Of a stretch of DNA of 64,000 nt, positions 1 through 7,401 are shown piece after piece. Below the pieces are notes generated by a model. It ran no database searches. It was not told where the DNA came from and worked only from the letters and a program-made list of their open reading frames with translations. Each line of letters opens with the position of its first letter. Within the stretch, counting starts at the first letter, position 1. The position numbers were made by a program, and so were the translations under genes. The DNA comes from Pseudomonadota bacterium (lineage in GTDB: Bacteria > Myxococcota_A > Polyangia > Polyangiales > Polyangiaceae): assembly GCA_023428245.1 (NCBI GenBank), contig JAEYYX010000084.1:62001-126000 (forward strand). The letters run 5' to 3'.

Positions 1-184
1 GCTCTTCATCGAGCACCAACATACGGGCATCGACCTCAGGCTCGACTATGCGGAAAGGGTACTCGAAGCTTTGGCGCGGGTCTGGAAGCGCCCGGTGGTG
101 CTCAAGACCGTCATCTCGGAAGAACCCGTGCTTCTCCGCTTCGACGGGAAGGTCCACGGTCGCGTCGAGCTGAGCGCCGCGTGA
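1..184 (+). CDS. SpoVR-family protein, C-terminal fragment
   Basis: This is an open frame from the window edge (first complete codon at 2) to TGA at 182-184; only the last 60 residues are present. Seen: LFIEHQHTGIDLRLDYAERV near the start, then ARVWKRPVVLKT and LLRFDGK. This resembles my memory of the C-terminal end of SpoVR-family proteins (B. subtilis SpoVR, E. coli YcgB), where a His-rich, Gly-Asp-Leu stretch is followed by a tryptophan-containing helix and a hydrophobic strand. In many proteobacteria SpoVR is co-encoded with a PrkA-type kinase and a DUF444 protein; those would lie outside this window. The TGA overlaps the GTG start of the next gene, so the two are probably co-transcribed. 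The family call rests on 60 residues only. Confidence 0.6.
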   Translation, partial: LFIEHQHTGIDLRLDYAERVLEALARVWKRPVVLKTVISEEPVLLRFDGKVHGRVELSAA

Positions 185-1263
185 AATCGGGTCTCGTCCT
201 CCTCGCGCTGCTTCTTTCTGGGTGCTTTGAGCAGAGGCCGGCGGAGGTTCCGCCGCGGCAGGTTCCGGCCATTGGGGAGCCGAAGCAGCAAGGCGAGAGG
301 CTCCCCGGAGAACAGAAGGCTCGGCAAGGGCTCCTCGACGCTCCTCTGTGCGCCGACGGGAGCGCCTATTGCGAAAGGTGCGGCGAGGCGGAGACCCTTC
401 TCAAGAATGGCAGGCCGAGCGGACTCCGAGAGGAGCTCGAGGCTCTGATCGAAGCGGAGCCGAGCCGGTTTGAGGCTTGGGTTCTCTCGGGGCGCCTCAA
501 GCGGGCGCAGGAGTCTCTAGCCTTTGGCGAGGGAGGTGAGGGCAGCCGAGCTTCGCTCGCTGCCTTTGAGCGGGCGCGCGAGCTCAGCCCGGACGAAGAC
601 GTCGTTCTTCTTGAGCTGGTCCGGACCTGGCTTTCGCTCGGACGCTCCGAGGAGGCGCGAACCCTTTTGACCCTACTCAGCCAGCGTCACCCGAGCGATC
701 CTGAAGTGGCGGGCGCTCTGGGCGTCGCGAGCCTTGCGGAGGGGAAGACAGCAGAGGCGCGGAGATGGTTCAGTCGCGCGGTCGAGCTCGATCCGAAGAG
801 CGCCGAACGCTGGAGCGCGCTAGGAACCCTGCGTCTCTTAGAAGGACAGCTCGATGGCGCAGAGGCGTCTTTTCGCCAAGCGATCGCCCTCGATTCCTCT
901 CTCCCCAAAGCCCACGGCGATCTCGGAGCTCTGCTCTTGCTTCGAGGCAGACTCGATGAGGGCCTCGCGCACCTCGAGCGGGCCCTCACGCTGAAGCCGC
1001 GTCAGGCGACCTACCTCTCGAATCTTGCTTACGGGCGACACCTCAAAGGGCGCCCGGACGCCCTCGAGACAGCACGCGCTGCAGTGCGCGCAGATGAGAA
1101 GCTAGTGAGCGCGCGCCTTACGTTGGCGCTGATTCTAGCGGCCGCTGGGGAGCTCGACGAAGCCGCTCTCGAAATCGAACGAGCGGCGCGCCTAGCTCCG
1201 GACGATCCTCGTGTCCAAACGGCACGAGAAGATCTTGAAGAGCTGCGCGTCACACGGCGGTGA
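181..1263 (+). CDS. TPR-repeat lipoprotein
   Basis: 360 aa. The N-terminus is a short lipoprotein signal peptide (MKSGLVLLALLLSGC) with lipobox LSGC and the lipidated Cys at residue 15. The rest is mostly tandem tetratricopeptide repeats, clear from about residue 110 to the end, with typical small-residue/alanine spacing and Asp-Pro-like turns between helices (for example WSALGTLRLLEGQLDGAEAS). Residues 55-65 hold a Cys-rich patch (LCADGSAYCERCGE) that could form disulphides or bind a metal. The GTG start overlaps the stop of the SpoVR-like gene (GTGA), implying translational coupling. TPR lipoproteins act as periplasmic or outer-membrane scaffolds; no specific partner can be named. It converges on the next gene at 1328. 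Confidence 0.85.
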   Translation: MKSGLVLLALLLSGCFEQRPAEVPPRQVPAIGEPKQQGERLPGEQKARQGLLDAPLCADGSAYCERCGEAETLLKNGRPSGLREELEALIEAEPSRFEAWVLSGRLKRAQESLAFGEGGEGSRASLAAFERARELSPDEDVVLLELVRTWLSLGRSEEARTLLTLLSQRHPSDPEVAGALGVASLAEGKTAEARRWFSRAVELDPKSAERWSALGTLRLLEGQLDGAEASFRQAIALDSSLPKAHGDLGALLLLRGRLDEGLAHLERALTLKPRQATYLSNLAYGRHLKGRPDALETARAAVRADEKLVSARLTLALILAAAGELDEAALEIERAARLAPDDPRVQTAREDLEELRVTRR

Positions 1264-1327
1264 CCATCAAGGAAGGCAAGGTTGCTCTCTCGGGCCGAGA
1301 AGGTGGCTCTTCTGGGCCCGGTGAGTA

Positions 1328-2752
1328 TCACTCGGTATCGTTCGGCGTGTCGTCGAGCGCCGCGCTTTCCGTTTCTGTTTCGCTCTGGCTCTCGTCTCGC
1401 GAGGGTCCGTCGGTTCGCACCTTGCGGAACATACGGATCGGGGGCTGACCGGGGCGCGCGTTGACGGTGAGACGGGCCGGCCTTTCGGCGCGCACGATGC
1501 CGACAAACCCCGACTTTCCGTACTCTGCGCCGCTCGAGGGAGACACGAAGCGCGCCATGACTCGGTATTGACCGGGGACATCGAAGGTCCCGGCCGGACA
1601 AGCTTCGGGCAGCCGGATCGGGAGCGAGCGGCTGGAACCGGGGGTGAGGCGCGTGAAGTTATGCGGCAGAGGATCGACCTTCATCGGCTCGAGCACACAG
1701 GTCGTCGCGCCTTGGGGTCCAATTACCTCAAACGAAAAGAGCTCGCGCTTGACGACGATGTCGAGGGGCTCCCGTGTTTGGTTCTTCAATGTCAGCTGAA
1801 GTACCTTCGAGAAGGTCCTATCCGCGGCTCCCAAATCGGCGAGGGTGAGCTGGAGCGGGCTCTCGCGTCGTCGCGCTCTCTCCGCCTCCAGCGCTTCGGA
1901 GGCTTCGCTCCGCGGAAGTGCACTGACCTTCGAGAGAGGGTAAGTCTCCCCGAGCACAAAAGGAGCGCTCATGAGCACTTTGGCAGTGCGAGGGGGGGCG
2001 CCTTCTTCGTCAGGGGCAGAAGAGATCACAAAGGGAGGCTTTTCGGTCAGCACTCGTTCGACGCGTTTCCCCCGCTCCCAGCGGATCTCGGTTTCGACCG
2101 CGTAGCCATAGGCGGCCTGAACCTCCGTTCCTTCGACCAGGAGGTCGTCCGGAACGCGATCCCTCGGATCGAAGGTGGCTACGATGATCTCACCGGGACC
2201 GAGCTCCAGCGTTTCTTCGATCGGCGTCTTCGGCCGGATGCCGAAGACCTGGGGCTTCTGCGGGGGCTGCGCACCTGGCTTCTTCGCGGCGTCTTCGGTG
2301 GGAGCAGGCGCGGCGGAAGGGGTCAGCGTGAGTTCGAGCAGACCCATGTCCGCCGCGATTACAAGGGGCTCCTCGCTCCGATTCTCGAGGGCGAGGGTCC
2401 AGGGCAGGTCAGCGGTCCTTTGACCGACGACAAAGACGACTCCGTGCTGTCCTTCGGGAGTCGGTGCTTTCGAAAGGAGTTCCCGAGCAAACTCGCGTTC
2501 TCTCTTGGCGCGCTCTGCTTCGGCGCTTAGGGGCCGCTTTCGGCCGGACGCTTCCTCCCGCCCCTTGTCGCGAGGGGAGGTCTTTTTCTCGCGAGACGGC
2601 TCCTCGGGCGGATCATCGTCCTCTCCCGCGGGCTCCGTGGGGTGCTCCGCGGGAGCGGGTTTTTGGCATCCGACGCTCAGCGAGCACAGGAGCGCCAGAG
2701 CGAGGGCGCCGGCTCGGGACGAGGAGAGGCGTGCGGTGAAAGTTGCGCGCAT
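1328..2752 (-). CDS. Proline- and charge-rich lipoprotein of unknown function
   Basis: 474 aa from an ATG at 2752. The signal peptide ends in LCSLSVGC (lipidated Cys about residue 29). A low-complexity Pro/Glu/Lys/Arg linker follows to about residue 85, then a second Ala/Pro/Lys-rich linker near residues 145-170 (APAPTEDAAKKPGAQPPQKP). The remainder looks like all-beta material with repeated patterns of the type SPLQLTLADLG...LQLTLKNQTREPL, consistent with two or three Ig-like or galactose-binding-like beta-sandwich domains; this structural reading is inference. I do not recognise a named family. It is probably a periplasmic or outer-membrane surface lipoprotein. It is divergent from thiE, with about 120 bp between starts. 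Confidence 0.75.
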   Translation of the reverse strand: MRATFTARLSSSRAGALALALLCSLSVGCQKPAPAEHPTEPAGEDDDPPEEPSREKKTSPRDKGREEASGRKRPLSAEAERAKREREFARELLSKAPTPEGQHGVVFVVGQRTADLPWTLALENRSEEPLVIAADMGLLELTLTPSAAPAPTEDAAKKPGAQPPQKPQVFGIRPKTPIEETLELGPGEIIVATFDPRDRVPDDLLVEGTEVQAAYGYAVETEIRWERGKRVERVLTEKPPFVISSAPDEEGAPPRTAKVLMSAPFVLGETYPLSKVSALPRSEASEALEAERARRRESPLQLTLADLGAADRTFSKVLQLTLKNQTREPLDIVVKRELFSFEVIGPQGATTCVLEPMKVDPLPHNFTRLTPGSSRSLPIRLPEACPAGTFDVPGQYRVMARFVSPSSGAEYGKSGFVGIVRAERPARLTVNARPGQPPIRMFRKVRTDGPSRDESQSETETESAALDDTPNDTE

Positions 2753-2876
2753 CGTGCTCCGTTCCCATTACCATGGGGCTGTCGGTGGGGAAGGGTTCTT
2801 TTCGCTGAAACGGCAGAGGGAGTTCGGGCTCCGAGCCGCGTGGTTGACGGAACCCCGCGTCCATTCGAACCTCCTC

Positions 2877-3548
2877 GTGGCCGTGCCCTGTCGCCTTTAT
2901 GCCATCTTGGACGATGGCCAGATTCGAGCCCGAGGTCTCTCCTTTGAAGAGGTCGCACGGGGTCTCCTTGCGGCCTCGCCCAGCCTGCTCCAATACCGGG
3001 CCAAACACCTGAGCCAGAAGGAGGCGCGGTCCTGTCTCGCTCTCATCATGGACCTTCGTGCGGAGCTCTCGCCGTCGACGGAGATCTACATGAACGACTG
3101 GCCGGACCTCGCGGCCGAGGTGGGCGCTGATGGGGTACACGTGGGGCAGACGGACTTGTCCGTGGCGGAGGTGCGCGCTCGTTACCCCTCGCTTCGCGTG
3201 GGGCTCTCGACCCACAACGTCGCGGACGTGAAGCGCGCTCTCGCAGCCCCCGTGATTGCTGACTACCTGGCGATCGGTCCGCTCGCAGCGACGGGCTCGA
3301 AAGAGAATCCGGAGCCGATCGTGAGCCCTCTCGAGCTCGAGCGGGTGAGCGCTCTCGTGCGCGCTCGGGGCATTCCGTTGGTCGGCATCGGTGGCCTGAA
3401 CGCCGAGCGGGCTCGTGCCGTGAGCGCTCTTGTGGACTATGTCGCGGTGATTGGGGTGTTGCTCGAAGGGGCCACTCGCGTCGCCGCTCACGCGCGGGTT
3501 TCGGAAAACGCGCGCTCCCTCCAGGCGGCTATCGCGGTCGATCGGTAA
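2877..3548 (+). CDS. thiE: Thiamine-phosphate synthase
   Basis: 223 aa if started at the GTG at 2877; a second GTG at 2883 is equally possible. ThiE couples HMP-pyrophosphate with HET-phosphate to give thiamine monophosphate in the cytoplasm. Seen: the TIM-barrel strand LLQYRAKHLS with the Gln-Tyr-Arg-x-Lys substrate motif, GVHVGQTDLSV (pyrophosphate-binding Gln and Asp), a GPLAATGSKENPEP loop matching the GP(I/L)xxTxxK motif, and LVGIGGLNAE near the C-terminus. Length fits the family (about 210 aa). The open frame extends upstream past 2752, but that part overlaps the divergent lipoprotein gene and has no ThiE similarity, so it was cut. I see no TPP-riboswitch-like sequence upstream. It overlaps the 3' end of holB by 20 bp, convergently. 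Confidence 0.9.
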   Translation: MAVPCRLYAILDDGQIRARGLSFEEVARGLLAASPSLLQYRAKHLSQKEARSCLALIMDLRAELSPSTEIYMNDWPDLAAEVGADGVHVGQTDLSVAEVRARYPSLRVGLSTHNVADVKRALAAPVIADYLAIGPLAATGSKENPEPIVSPLELERVSALVRARGIPLVGIGGLNAERARAVSALVDYVAVIGVLLEGATRVAAHARVSENARSLQAAIAVDR

Positions 3549-4509
3549 GTTCGAGGATGAGTGCTTCGAGTGCGAGCGCGGGTGAGCAGTTTTGCTCGAT
3601 GGCCCGGGTGGCTCGGAGAACTTTGCGGTGGTCCTCTGCGAACTCACCAAGTCGCTCGGGAGCCAGCTCCGCGCGCTCTCGCTCTCGGAGGGCGTAAGAG
3701 GTTCCAAGATACCTGAGATGATCGAGGAGCGTGTCCCGTTCCCCGGGACGTGACTCGGCGAAGCGCACGGCGCCGCTCGGATCGCGGGCTTCGACCGCCT
3801 TCGCGACGGCTTCGACAAAGTTCGCGTACGTTGCGCGCTCTTCCTCGCTCCCGAGCAGACGAGCGCGATCGAGGCTCCCTTGAGCTCGTTCGAGCAGATC
3901 GTCCTCGGGAGATAGACCTTCGGCGCGAAGGAGGGCCCCGAGCGCGGCTTTCGGTAGCGGAGCGAAACGAACCCGGATCGTACGGGACGCGATCGTGTCG
4001 ATCAGGCGCTTTGGGCGGCTTGTGACGAGGATGAAGTGAGTATTTTGTGGTGGCTCTTCGAGGGTCTTGAGGAGCGAGTTGGCGGCTGCGATCGTCAGCT
4101 CGTCGGCGTCCAGAATGATGACGACGAGCGCGCGCCCCTCGTGGGGGCCGTAACCCATGCGCGGAAGGACGATCTTGCGGATCTGATCGACGCTAATCCC
4201 TGTCGACTCCTGGCTGCCAATGAGCGAAGCGGGATAAAGTCCCCGCCCGACCATGATCACGTCAGGGTGTCCCGGGATCTCGGGCCCTTCGGCTGCCAGC
4301 GACATGGCTCGCGTGCAGGAGCTGCAGGTGCCGCAGCCGATTCCGCGTTCGCAGACGAGAGCGCGGGCCAGGAGGCGCGCGGCGAAGGTCTTGCCGACTC
4401 CCGGCGGCCCTTCGAAGCGATAGGCGTGGTGGATCTTGCCCGAGCTGAACGCTCGCTCGAGCGTCGTCTTGGCGGCGTCTTGCCCGAGGAGGTCGTCGAA
4501 GCCCGGCAT
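3529..4509 (-). CDS. holB: DNA polymerase III clamp-loader delta-prime subunit
   Basis: 326 aa; start chosen at ATG 4509 (MPGFDDLLGQDAA), where the family normally begins. A stretch GGGAG lies 12 nt upstream. An in-frame ATG at 4536 is an alternative. Seen in order: AAA+ Walker A GPPGVGKT at about residues 34-41, a Cys4 zinc module (CERGIGCGTCSSC) as in delta-prime and gamma/tau subunits, the Walker B-like strand VVIILDADELT, LLKTLEEPP, and the SRC-like motif ASRT at the end of the AAA+ core. The C-terminal helices form the clamp-loader collar. An intact Walker A is retained here, unlike in E. coli HolB. It is convergent with thiE. Confidence 0.9.
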   Translation of the reverse strand: MPGFDDLLGQDAAKTTLERAFSSGKIHHAYRFEGPPGVGKTFAARLLARALVCERGIGCGTCSSCTRAMSLAAEGPEIPGHPDVIMVGRGLYPASLIGSQESTGISVDQIRKIVLPRMGYGPHEGRALVVIILDADELTIAAANSLLKTLEEPPQNTHFILVTSRPKRLIDTIASRTIRVRFAPLPKAALGALLRAEGLSPEDDLLERAQGSLDRARLLGSEEERATYANFVEAVAKAVEARDPSGAVRFAESRPGERDTLLDHLRYLGTSYALRERERAELAPERLGEFAEDHRKVLRATRAIEQNCSPALALEALILELTDRPR

Positions 4510-4591
4510 CTGTCGAGTCGGCTCCCTATAGCGCATCTCGGGCGTAGATGCGCCGAGGTGCCGCTCGGCGGGACTCATTTGCGCTTCGCAC

Positions 4592-4643
4592 AAAAAAACG
4601 GCGCCCGCACGCTTCCCATCCCCCCAGAGGGAAAACATGCGGG
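4592..4643 (-). terminator. Probable terminator of the TetR gene
   Basis: On the minus strand the sequence downstream of the TetR stop (4668) forms a stem of CCCGCA (4643-4638) with TGCGGG (4609-4604), with an inner CCC/GGG pairing in the loop. This is followed by GCGCCG and a run of seven T (4598-4592). The loop is long, so the structure is less tight than an ideal intrinsic terminator, but the T tract and position are right. Confidence 0.5.
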
Positions 4644-4667
4644 CCACCGAGAGCCGAAATGCCTTTT

Positions 4668-5360
4668 TTAGGACGCGACGGATGTCTGCTCGAGAGCTTC
4701 CAGAGTGCTTGGGATCTGAGCGAGGCGAGTGAAGCACTCGTATGCCTTCTGTTCGCTCCCGGGGCCACCCTCGAGTGTTGCTGCGAGGGAGAGGCCTCGG
4801 AATGTGGAGAGAATGAGGCCTGCGAGGCACTCGGACTGGTCCTTGCGAACGGAACGGGCCTCGAGGGCTGCTCGCAGCTCTTCCCGAATCTGGCCCTCCA
4901 CGGACGACACGAGCTTCTTGAGGTCGGGACGGCGGCGCGCCTCTGCGATGAGCTCGACATTCAGCTCGGCGAGTGAGGGGTGGCCTCGGAGCGCGTCCCA
5001 AAGGGTGGTGAGCAACTCCTTGACCGTGGGTCCAGCGGTTTCCCCAGCCGTCCTCACCGCATCGAGGTACTTCTCAGCGGCGTGCGATTGAACGCTGAGA
5101 AGCAATTGGTCTTTGCTTGCAAAGTAATAATGAACGATGCTCTTTCGCAGTCCCAAGCCATGCGCGATGTCGGCTAAGGTGGTGGCGCCGATGCCGCGAG
5201 CTGCGAAACAACGGCCTGCAGCTTCGACGAGCGCGTGGACTCGAGCGATCGCGGCGTCAGTTGCCTCCCGAGATTTCGGGATGATCCCGGAAGCAGGCAT
5301 CCGCGTGCTGGGGACGGGTTCGAGGTCGAGGGCGTGAGCGTTTGAGGTACGTGACTTCAT
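4668..5360 (-). CDS. TetR/AcrR-family transcriptional regulator
   Basis: 230 aa. After about 35 unstructured residues comes a TetR N-terminal DNA-binding domain (about residues 38-90): AAGRCFAARGIGATTLADIA leads into the helix-turn-helix GLGLRKSIVHYYFASKDQLL, the typical recognition helix and tyrosine-phenylalanine motif of the family. The remaining about 135 residues are all-alpha, as expected for the ligand-binding/dimer domain; the ligand is unknown. It sits alone between holB and a VanW-family gene, with its own promoter-like region upstream (5460-5497). It probably represses itself or a neighbour. Confidence 0.9.
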   Translation of the reverse strand: MKSRTSNAHALDLEPVPSTRMPASGIIPKSREATDAAIARVHALVEAAGRCFAARGIGATTLADIAHGLGLRKSIVHYYFASKDQLLLSVQSHAAEKYLDAVRTAGETAGPTVKELLTTLWDALRGHPSLAELNVELIAEARRRPDLKKLVSSVEGQIREELRAALEARSVRKDQSECLAGLILSTFRGLSLAATLEGGPGSEQKAYECFTRLAQIPSTLEALEQTSVAS

Positions 5361-5402
5361 CGTCGGTTCCGAGGTGGACTTTCAAATGGGGTCTCGCTCA
5401 AG

Positions 5403-5423
5403 ACCCCTGACGTCAACCCCTGA
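5403..5423. repeat. ACCCCTGA direct repeat ahead of the TetR gene
   Basis: Two exact copies of ACCCCTGA start at 5403 and 5416 (13-bp spacing), between the putative transcription start and the TetR start codon at 5360. The position would suit a regulator-binding site, but TetR operators are usually inverted repeats, so the role is uncertain. Confidence 0.35.
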
Positions 5424-5459
5424 TGGACGAGCTCTTTTCGATCACATTCGTCGACAGAA

Positions 5460-5497
5460 ATTATATAAAGAATCCAACACGTTGCACGTCCGGTGCA
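5460..5497 (-). promoter_or_regulatory. Putative TetR-gene promoter with inverted repeat
   Basis: On the minus strand a perfect -10 hexamer TATAAT lies at 5465-5460 inside an unusually AT-rich patch. No good -35 is seen at 16-18 nt. Overlapping the -35 position is a small inverted repeat, TGCAC (5483-5487) and GTGCA (5493-5497), separated by 5 nt, which could be an operator. Predicted transcription start is about 5453, giving a leader of about 90 nt. Confidence 0.4.
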
Positions 5498-5541
5498 GAA
5501 CGGGAGATCCTTTGACTCGCGGGCCGAACGAGGAGTGCCTT

Positions 5542-7113
5542 TCAGTTTCTGACGATTTCACCCCAGAAGGGCATCCCTCGACGGGCCGACCAGCCAGGCT
5601 CTCCGAACTGCCCCGCTTCGCGATTTTCGGCAAACGATCCCGGATCGGATTCACTCGAACGCCTGAGCGTGAGGATGAGGAGTTCGTCGGCCAGATACTC
5701 CGGGGTTGAGTCGCTCTTTCGATTCCCTTTCGCGGACGCGTCGCCTGTGCCAAGACCGACGATCTGGGTTGTGGGGGGATAGATATCGCGCCACTTCTCC
5801 CGGACGGTTTGATTGCCGCGCCTGGCGACGCGGTAGCGATGCAGGCGAAAACCGGGCACGCCACGCTGGAGCAGGACTCTCTGTCCTTTCGGGAGTTCGG
5901 CGAGGGGCCGCTCGACCTCATCGTAGGGAAGGGCCTCGTCAATGCGCCGAATCATCGTGACGATTTGATCGACCTTCGGGCCGAGCACTTCCGCGCGCAC
6001 TACACCATCCTTGACACTCATGTGCAGTACGACCGGGAAGGCGAACGGGTTTCTCAGACGAAAGTTGATCGTAGGATAGACCACCGTCGCATCGAGACCC
6101 ATCTTGATATAGGAGCTCGGTCGCGTGTGAGGATAACGCTCGACGACTTCGAGACCTGCGAAGAACGCAGCTCCATGGAGCGTTCCAGAAATTTGGCAGG
6201 TGCCTCCGCCAATGCCGTCGGCGAGTTCACCATCTGCGATCACTGTGGCGACTTTATAGCCATGAGCTTCATCGCGCGGTCCGACCACGCGATTGAAGTC
6301 AAAGACTTGCCCAGGAAGGAGCACGGTTCCATCGAGCGAAAGCGCTGCACGACGCAGGTTATAGGTGCGCGCCTCCGCGGCCTTGGAGCGGCTGTACTTG
6401 GTCTCGAAATGGCCGAGGACATTCTCGAAGCGAACGTCTGACAAATTCTCTTTTCTCTGTGCGGCGGGCCGCGTCACGAAGGCGACCTCCGCGCGCAGCT
6501 CTCCACGCGCGAGCGCATGGTCGATGCGCTCGAGCGTCTTGTCGACGTCGAGGGCACGCCCTTCGATGTCACTCCGCACGCGCTTCTCGCTGAGGTCGAT
6601 GCGCGCGTCTTCCGGAGGCTGGTCTAGGGTGTCTTTGAGCCCGAGGAGGACACCCAATGCGAGTCCGGCATCGAGGCGAAGGGGCACCGGGATCGAGAGG
6701 GGCCTGTCGCTTCCGAGCGCTTGGTATCTGCGTCGGAGTTCGCTCGTTCCATCACGGAGGTCGCGGATGAAGTTACTGAGGCGAGTCGTCTCGATGGTCG
6801 CGCCTAGCTTCGACAGGCTGACGATCTCGGCTTTCTGGTTCGGCAGAACGAGCGTCAGCGTGCTCTCGCTGAACTTGCGCGCGCGCTCGATAGCGGTGTC
6901 AATTGCGCCGTGATCGAGGGGAAGCTCCTCCCCGAGGAAGAGGGCGCGGGGCACCACACTCTCGGATCTGTCATGAGTCGATGAGCGCGGCAGAAGCAGG
7001 ATGGAGAGCGCGGTGCCGACGGCGAGGGCGGCAAAGAGGACAGTGAGGGTCGAGCGGCGTACGCTCGGCTTCGCTGAGCTGTCGTGGCTCGGGGCCTTGG
7101 GAGCTTTCGGCAC
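5542..7113 (-). CDS. VanW-family membrane-anchored protein
   Basis: 523 aa. There is one N-terminal membrane segment (about residues 21-43). Residues 55-220 resemble the peptidoglycan-binding-like domains that often precede VanW. The VanW domain follows at about residues 225-365, with HFETKYSRSKAAEARTYNLR, LLPGQVFDFNRVVGPR, DGIGGGTCQISGTLHGAAF (single Cys about residue 306) and LRNPFAFPV. The C-terminal part includes LPKGQRVLLQRGVPGFRLHR, which looks like a G5-type beta module. VanW proteins occur near vancomycin-resistance and cell-wall genes, but their biochemical role is unknown. The catalytic-looking GGGTCQ(I/V)S core is intact. It is divergent from uvrC, with about 290 bp between. Confidence 0.85.
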   Translation of the reverse strand: MPKAPKAPSHDSSAKPSVRRSTLTVLFAALAVGTALSILLLPRSSTHDRSESVVPRALFLGEELPLDHGAIDTAIERARKFSESTLTLVLPNQKAEIVSLSKLGATIETTRLSNFIRDLRDGTSELRRRYQALGSDRPLSIPVPLRLDAGLALGVLLGLKDTLDQPPEDARIDLSEKRVRSDIEGRALDVDKTLERIDHALARGELRAEVAFVTRPAAQRKENLSDVRFENVLGHFETKYSRSKAAEARTYNLRRAALSLDGTVLLPGQVFDFNRVVGPRDEAHGYKVATVIADGELADGIGGGTCQISGTLHGAAFFAGLEVVERYPHTRPSSYIKMGLDATVVYPTINFRLRNPFAFPVVLHMSVKDGVVRAEVLGPKVDQIVTMIRRIDEALPYDEVERPLAELPKGQRVLLQRGVPGFRLHRYRVARRGNQTVREKWRDIYPPTTQIVGLGTGDASAKGNRKSDSTPEYLADELLILTLRRSSESDPGSFAENREAGQFGEPGWSARRGMPFWGEIVRN

Positions 7114-7401
7114 GGCTCGGGCTCCATAGCGCAGCTTCAGGCGATGTGGTGCCTATTCGGGATTCCGTCCTGCTCGAAGGGCCCTCTTGCCTGCTGTCTA
7201 CAGCGCGCATGAAAAAGTTGGAGAGGGGCAGGATGTGCCGTTTTTCCGCATTCTACGGCCCCCCGGGGAAGAGCGCGGGAGTCACGCAGATTTTCGCGAG
7301 ACGTGCTAAGCCGTGACCGGCTCTCGATAGAAACGCGGCGGAGATCGCGCGAGGGCCATGGGAAACGAGACTCCCTGTGCAGAAATGGCCAGAGGCCGGG
7401 C
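7114..7401. other. Divergent intergenic region between the VanW-family gene and uvrC
   Basis: About 290 bp separate two divergent starts, so both promoters should be here. The only possible -10 I see is TAGAAT on the minus strand (7255-7250), without a matching -35. A short GC palindrome CCCCCGGGG lies near 7260. I see no repeat family, riboswitch or small gene that I can support. Confidence 0.4.

Noticed and set aside
1568..2530. 320-codon plus-strand frame inside the Pro-rich lipoprotein gene
   Set aside because: The minus-strand reading has a good signal peptide and an ATG start; this frame is its shadow.
2753..2876. Possible TPP riboswitch ahead of thiE
   Set aside because: I looked for the conserved CUGAGA and downstream pairing segments and did not find them in this short gap.
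2613..3818. 401-codon antisense frame over thiE
   Set aside because: The thiE reading has all family motifs; the antisense product does not look like any protein family.
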